Source: Nitrosopumilus adriaticus (GTDB taxonomy: Archaea; Thermoproteota; Nitrososphaeria; Nitrososphaerales; Nitrosopumilaceae). From it: 64,000 bases of DNA. Both the position numbers and the translations under genes were made by a program. Positions 59,755-64,000 of this stretch are shown here, piece by piece. The stretch is taken from positions 1,668,147 to 1,732,146 of the forward strand of contig NZ_CP011070.1 in the NCBI RefSeq assembly GCF_000956175.1, given 5' to 3'. The notes beneath the pieces were generated by a model that saw nothing but the letters and a program-made list of their open reading frames with translations, was not told where the DNA came from and made no database searches. How positions within the stretch are numbered: the stretch's first letter is position 1; each line of letters opens with the position of its first letter.

Positions 59755-60156
59755 ATGATTTTAAGAAAAAATTTTATTCGAAAACTTTGGATGGACGGAA
59801 GAGTAGGGCACAGTACATATCTTATGTTTGTACTTACATTTACAAATTTTATTTTAATTACATTCAATTTTTTCCTTGAAGATAACAATATGTTAAAAAA
59901 TATTATATCTGATTTATGGATATTTTCCATCATATTTGTAATATTTTATTTTCCCATTTCTACATTAATTGGTAGGTGGCACACAAAAACTCAGATAAGT
60001 GTAGATAACACAATGAGATTAGAAGAAGATCCAGTACGAGCAAGAATGATAAGAATATTATTGGATACATATACAGGAAGAGCAACAGAAGATGAGATAA
60101 AAAAAATTAGAAAATTTATGCTAAAAATTGAAAAAACAGATATCAAAGAATTCTAG
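59755..60156 (+). CDS. Small membrane protein, tandem copy 2
   Basis: 133 aa. Same build as copy 1: GHSTYLMFVLTFTNFILITF helix, second helix before GRWHTKTQISVDNT and a helical tail (RATEDEIKKIRKFMLKIEKT). It starts 1 nt after copy 1 ends, so the pair is co-translated. Divergence suggests an old duplication kept because both are needed. Confidence 0.7.
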   Translation: MILRKNFIRKLWMDGRVGHSTYLMFVLTFTNFILITFNFFLEDNNMLKNIISDLWIFSIIFVIFYFPISTLIGRWHTKTQISVDNTMRLEEDPVRARMIRILLDTYTGRATEDEIKKIRKFMLKIEKTDIKEF

Positions 60157-60250
60157 AAAATGAAGAAATTCAGAAAATCAACTTCCAATTAAACATCAAA
60201 ACGGGTTCTATAATAGATTCATTAAATTATAAGAATTTTTTCATGATAAT

Positions 60251-61315
60251 ATGAAAGGGATAATTTTACATGGTGGACATGGAACACGTTTACGTCCTCT
60301 TACACATACTGGTCCAAAACAATTACTTCCTATTGCAAATAAACCAATGTCACAATATTGTGTTGAAGCCCTAGTTCAGGCAGGGATTATTGATATTGCT
60401 ATTGTTATTGGGGGTATTGGTTCAAACAAAGTTAAAGAGTATTATGGAAATGGGGAAAAATTTGGTGCTAAATTTTCATACATAGAACAAGATTATCCTA
60501 AAGGAATATCACACGCCATATCATTATGTCAAGATTTTATAAAAAATGAAAAATTTGTTGTGTTTTTGGGTGATAATATTATCCAAAATAAAATAAATGA
60601 GTATGTTTCAAATTTTCAATCATCAAATGCTGAAGCATCTTTATTGTTATGTGAGGTAAATAATCCATCACAATTTGGGGTAGCTGAGATAAAAGATAAA
60701 AAAATAGTTAATATTGTTGAAAAACCAAAAAACCCAACATCAAACTTGGTAGTAACAGGAATTTATTTTCTTACTCCATACATCTTTGAAATAATTAAAA
60801 AATTAAAACCTTCATGGAGAAATGAATTAGAAATTGCAGATGCATTACAAATGTTAATTGACGAAAAAAGAGAAATAATTTATGAGATAATTACTGATTT
60901 TTGGAAAGATACAGGAACTCCTATTGATATTATAGATGCAAATAAAACCATACTTGAAAACATGAGAGAGTCATTTCAAGGAAAAAAAGAAGGGAATGTG
61001 TTCATAGAAGGAAAAGTATTGGTTGGAAAAGGAACTATTATAAAAAATAATGTAAAAATTAAAGGACCTACAATTATTGGGGATGATTGTATTATTGATG
61101 AGAACACTACTATCGGGGAAAATACAAGTATTGGAGATAATTCTCATCTGAGCAACTGTATCGTTTCAAATTCAATTATCATGTCTGATTGTACTATTGT
61201 AGGAAAAATGAATATCAATCAAAGTATAATCGCATCAAACTCGAAGATTTTAAGAAAACAGGGAGAAACAGAAAAAAAATTTCTTTTAGGTGAAGGAACT
61301 CAAATTTTTATTTAA
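60251..61315 (+). CDS. rfbA: Glucose-1-phosphate thymidylyltransferase
   Basis: 354 aa. Nucleotidyltransferase domain with GGHGTRLRPLTHTGPKQLLPIANKP (about 8-32; listed as family start), FLGDNI metal Asp and EKPKNPTSNL. C-terminal ~110 residues are hexapeptide repeats (VLVGKGTIIKNNVKI, IIGDDCIIDENTTIG), the long archaeal RmlA form. Supplies dTDP-glucose to rfbB/C/D 7 kb away. Confidence 0.9.
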   Translation: MKGIILHGGHGTRLRPLTHTGPKQLLPIANKPMSQYCVEALVQAGIIDIAIVIGGIGSNKVKEYYGNGEKFGAKFSYIEQDYPKGISHAISLCQDFIKNEKFVVFLGDNIIQNKINEYVSNFQSSNAEASLLLCEVNNPSQFGVAEIKDKKIVNIVEKPKNPTSNLVVTGIYFLTPYIFEIIKKLKPSWRNELEIADALQMLIDEKREIIYEIITDFWKDTGTPIDIIDANKTILENMRESFQGKKEGNVFIEGKVLVGKGTIIKNNVKIKGPTIIGDDCIIDENTTIGENTSIGDNSHLSNCIVSNSIIMSDCTIVGKMNINQSIIASNSKILRKQGETEKKFLLGEGTQIFI

Positions 61316-61336
61316 AAATAGAATTTGAACCTGAAA

Positions 61337-62884
61337 TTAATATTTTTTAGAATAGATTTTTGAAAAAATATCAGCAGCAATTAATTCAAAATATTTTTTA
61401 TATGTATCATAAAATTTTTTGAATTCCTTTTCTGTTAATGATAAGTCATTTTCATATCTTTGAATAGAGGATATTACATTTCCATCTTTTAACATTGAAC
61501 TGTATGGTACTAAAAGAGACAAATCATCATATACCTTCATTAAAGCATTAAGTTCAATAGGTTCAAATTTAAAATTTTGAATAAAATTATGAATAGTATT
61601 TGGTAGATGATTGAATGATTCAATTTTTTTTACCATTGACAAAGGATCATAGTGTTCATTCGAAAATAAAATTACTGGTTTTTTATGAAATAGTGCTTCA
61701 AAACCAGTTGATCCAGAAATTACTATTACACCAAGACTTTTAGAAGTTAATTCTTGATTATTAGTACTTGGATGTACAAGTTTTACATTTGGAATTGATG
61801 AAATTCTTTTGTAATCCTTTATTGATCTCCATAATTTTGCCTTTTGGACTGGATGTTCTTTAACATACAATACAGTATCAATGGGTATAGATTTTGCAAT
61901 ATTTTCTGCAAGGGTAATTTGATTGGAAAAAAATGATGAATTTGTTAGAATATGTGCTTCTGGTTCACTTGCTAAAGGGAAATACATGAATTTTTTATCT
62001 TCAATTGATTTTATCGAATGTTCGTCTAAATACTGTTTCCTATGCTTTACTTCAAAATAATTCATAATTCTATATTGAAGCATTCTAAAACGTGTTTTAC
62101 CTATATTTTTGTAAATTTTTTCAGAATTATGAAAGATTTTTCCAATTAAATATTTCATTTTTTTTGACATACTTGAGATTTCATAATGATAACTTAATTT
62201 GATTTTTAGTGATTCAGTATGATCTAGATTTTTGATATATTCATCATCATAAATTTCAGAAGAATCATTAAAATTAGAAATTATTTGATTGAATTTATCA
62301 GAGATTTCAGAATTTGTAAGATTGTTTGAAATGAGTATTCTATTTTTCATATGTAATACATTTGGCATTAATGTTGTTATTGACATCTTTTTTGCAATTC
62401 GATAAAGTAACAGATTAGAAATATTCTCTCCTGCTTGTTGCATAAATACTAATTTTGGTCTATAAGTTTCAAGTACATCCACAAAAAATTCAATAGAATT
62501 TTCAATAATAGGAAAAATTTCTTCTTTTGAAAATTTATGGAATTCAGTCCAATATTTATAAAAACTTCGTTCGGTAAAAACATCTAACCATAAATTAAGA
62601 TTAAATTCCTTTTCAAATTTCTTTATTTTATCTATATTAAAAAAGGGTTTATTTTGATAACATGTTGGATAATAAATCAATTTTTTAAAAGGAATTAATT
62701 TTTGATTTTTAAAGAAACTGATGTCTTGTTGCGTAGTTACAATACCTATAAAATTAAATTTTTTTACTTTTGATAATGCAAGTATTATTCCAAAATTTGT
62801 ATATGCATAAGTATCAAAATCCAACCATACTACAATATTTGGATTTTCTTCATCAATTTTGTTATCTTTGATAGGTGTATTCAT
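61337..62884 (-). CDS. Capsule-synthesis-like glycosyltransferase, paralogue B
   Basis: 515 aa. Paralogue of 54254-55762: shared FNLNLWLDVFTERSFYKYW, VLYVKEHPVQKAKLW, IPNVKLVHPSTNNQEL and STGFEALFHKKPVILFS blocks. No membrane helix or signal. The duplicated pair flanks the flippase, GT39-like and rfbA genes, suggesting two related but distinct linkages. Confidence 0.7.
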   Translation of the reverse strand: MNTPIKDNKIDEENPNIVVWLDFDTYAYTNFGIILALSKVKKFNFIGIVTTQQDISFFKNQKLIPFKKLIYYPTCYQNKPFFNIDKIKKFEKEFNLNLWLDVFTERSFYKYWTEFHKFSKEEIFPIIENSIEFFVDVLETYRPKLVFMQQAGENISNLLLYRIAKKMSITTLMPNVLHMKNRILISNNLTNSEISDKFNQIISNFNDSSEIYDDEYIKNLDHTESLKIKLSYHYEISSMSKKMKYLIGKIFHNSEKIYKNIGKTRFRMLQYRIMNYFEVKHRKQYLDEHSIKSIEDKKFMYFPLASEPEAHILTNSSFFSNQITLAENIAKSIPIDTVLYVKEHPVQKAKLWRSIKDYKRISSIPNVKLVHPSTNNQELTSKSLGVIVISGSTGFEALFHKKPVILFSNEHYDPLSMVKKIESFNHLPNTIHNFIQNFKFEPIELNALMKVYDDLSLLVPYSSMLKDGNVISSIQRYENDLSLTEKEFKKFYDTYKKYFELIAADIFSKIYSKKY

Positions 62885-63010
62885 GATTATAATATTTATT
62901 GTTTTGAATATATAGCGCTATATTAAGAATTAAAATACTATCTAGCAAAAACAATTTTAAACTAATAAAAGAGTCAAACAAAAAATCTTAGGTTAAAAAT
63001 ATTGAGATCA

Positions 63011-63882
63011 TTAATTATGAATTTTAGATATATACGAATCAAATCTAGTAAATTCAAATTCATTCAATAGTTTTTCCATTTTAGAAAATGTTTTTTCAAT
63101 TTTATGAAAAGTTATAAAATGATTTTTTGTTGGTAATTTTATTTTAGGTATTAATTCTGGAGTCAATTCCCATGAATGAATATAAAAACTCCCAGGGATT
63201 TCTTTACGTTCATAAGATTTTATGGCATTTTTAATAATTTTCAAAGGTAGTGTTCTTAAGTAAAATCCTCCAGCTGCAGGTATAGTTTTACCTAAAAATT
63301 TTGTAACCAATAAAGGAAATTCTATTAATTTTCCATTATCATTATCTTTATCTAAATTAGAATTAGAAATCATGTAAGGGGACTTGGGTGCTTGTGGCAT
63401 TCCATACATACTAGTTTTTGCAGGAATTATACTACTATCATATTTGTAATTAGAATTTAATAACTCGTCAATAACCCAAGAACTTTTTTCATTCAAAGAA
63501 AATGTAGGTGCTCTAAAACCTATGGATTTTTTTGAAGTTAGTTTTTCAAATTTTTTAATTCTTCTTTAAATTTAGATTGAAAATCAAGAGAATCTAATCT
63601 AGTATGTTTCATAGTGTGAAAGCCAATCTCATGTCCTTCGGAAATTATATCATCAAGCATTTCAGGATTAAATTCTAACAGCTCTCCTACAAGAAAAAAA
63701 GTAGCTTTAGAATTAGTTTTTCTCAAAAGATTCAAAATTTTATCAAGTCCTTTATACATTATAGGAATTTTTTCTTTTTCCGAAACGAAAGGTTCTACAA
63801 GTTGTGGATGATACCAATCCTCAAAATCTATTCCAAGTAAATTCAAATTATATGATCTCCTATTTGTAGTAAAATTTACCAA
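63011..63882 (-). CDS. Polysaccharide deacetylase, frameshifted
   Basis: Two frames (63882-63538 and about 63544-63011) make one about 290-aa CE4 deacetylase. IDFEDWYHPQ (metal Asp), ATFFLVGELLE, GHEIGFHTMKHTRLDSLD (metal His pair); then, after the shift, IGFRAPTFSLNEKSSWVIDELL and HSWELTPELIPK. The break is at a T5 run on the plus strand (63542-63546); one extra base restores LKKLTSKKSIGFRAP. The gene lies at the window's end among glycan genes. Confidence 0.8.
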
Positions 63883-63978
63883 GATTTATTTTCAACTATG
63901 CATTCTTATTTGTATAATTTTCTTTGAATTTGAAAATGATTAAAAAGACTTTAATTAAAAATTTGTTTATATAGAAAA

Positions 63979-64000
63979 ATGACTAAAGTTTTCATGATCA
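63979..64000 (+). CDS. Start of a gene running off the window
   Basis: ATG at 63979 followed by MTKVFMI, open to the window edge. GTTTATATAG just upstream is too close to be its TATA box, and the preceding 90 nt are AT-rich and non-coding. Too short to identify; the position suggests another glycan gene. Confidence 0.3.

Noticed and set aside
1-64000. CRISPR arrays, insertion sequences and transposases
   Set aside because: No regularly spaced direct repeats and no transposase-like frames were found.

Overview
The window is AT-rich chromosomal DNA from an ammonia-oxidising thaumarchaeon of the Nitrosopumilus type. Support: tRNA genes without encoded CCA, leaderless-looking promoters with TATA boxes 25-30 nt before start codons, a haem-copper oxidase with a split subunit II flanked by two-domain cupredoxins, a CFI-box protein, an F420-dependent NADP reductase and CheY-like receivers. 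The genus is inferred from gene content; no rRNA is present.

Layout. 1-3.9 kb: amino-acid genes (ilvE, aspartate kinase), a GT-B glycosyltransferase and a probable small structured RNA. 3.99-15.77 kb: an 11.8-kb integrated element in the 3' end of tRNA-Val(TAC), bounded by a perfect 17-bp direct repeat, with a tyrosine integrase next to the tRNA. 15.8-28 kb: core genes (receiver proteins, tRNA-Lys, SRPBCC protein, COX15 half-protein, cupredoxin, cytochrome oxidase, phosphatase, F420 reductase, aminotransferase, tRNA-Arg). 28-64 kb: a long surface-glycan region.

The element is the most unusual part. After the integrase come an overlapping trio (VapB/RHH-like, zinc-binding, HNH nuclease), a palindrome-rich non-coding stretch and several small unknowns. 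Next are two divergent winged-helix genes that carry the same 12-bp operator 2 nt before each ATG. The rightward one leads an overlapping operon encoding a multiubiquitin-type ubiquitin-like protein, an E1/ThiF-type activating enzyme, a DUF6527-type metal-binding protein and a small membrane protein. This is a prokaryotic ubiquitin-like conjugation module carried by a mobile element in an archaeon. Behind it lie a CAP-domain protein, a 2H phosphoesterase, a two-domain blue copper protein and a CFI-box protein.

The glycan region holds a pseudaminic-acid-like sugar set (4,6-dehydratase, aminotransferase, GNAT, NeuB-like synthase, cytidylyltransferase, amidotransferase), all four dTDP-rhamnose genes, a flippase, glycosyltransferases, methyltransferases, a sulfotransferase and two polysaccharide deacetylases. 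Inside it lies a Dlt-like acyl-transfer cassette: holo-ACP synthase, acyl carrier protein, adenylating ligase, hexapeptide acyltransferase, DltD/SGNH-like protein and MBOAT transferase. This is unexpected because archaea generally lack carrier-protein chemistry.

Three genes (the E1, a multi-membrane glycosyltransferase and a terminal deacetylase) are each interrupted by a frameshift that one extra base in an A/T homopolymer would repair. I read these mainly as homopolymer undercalls in the assembly.
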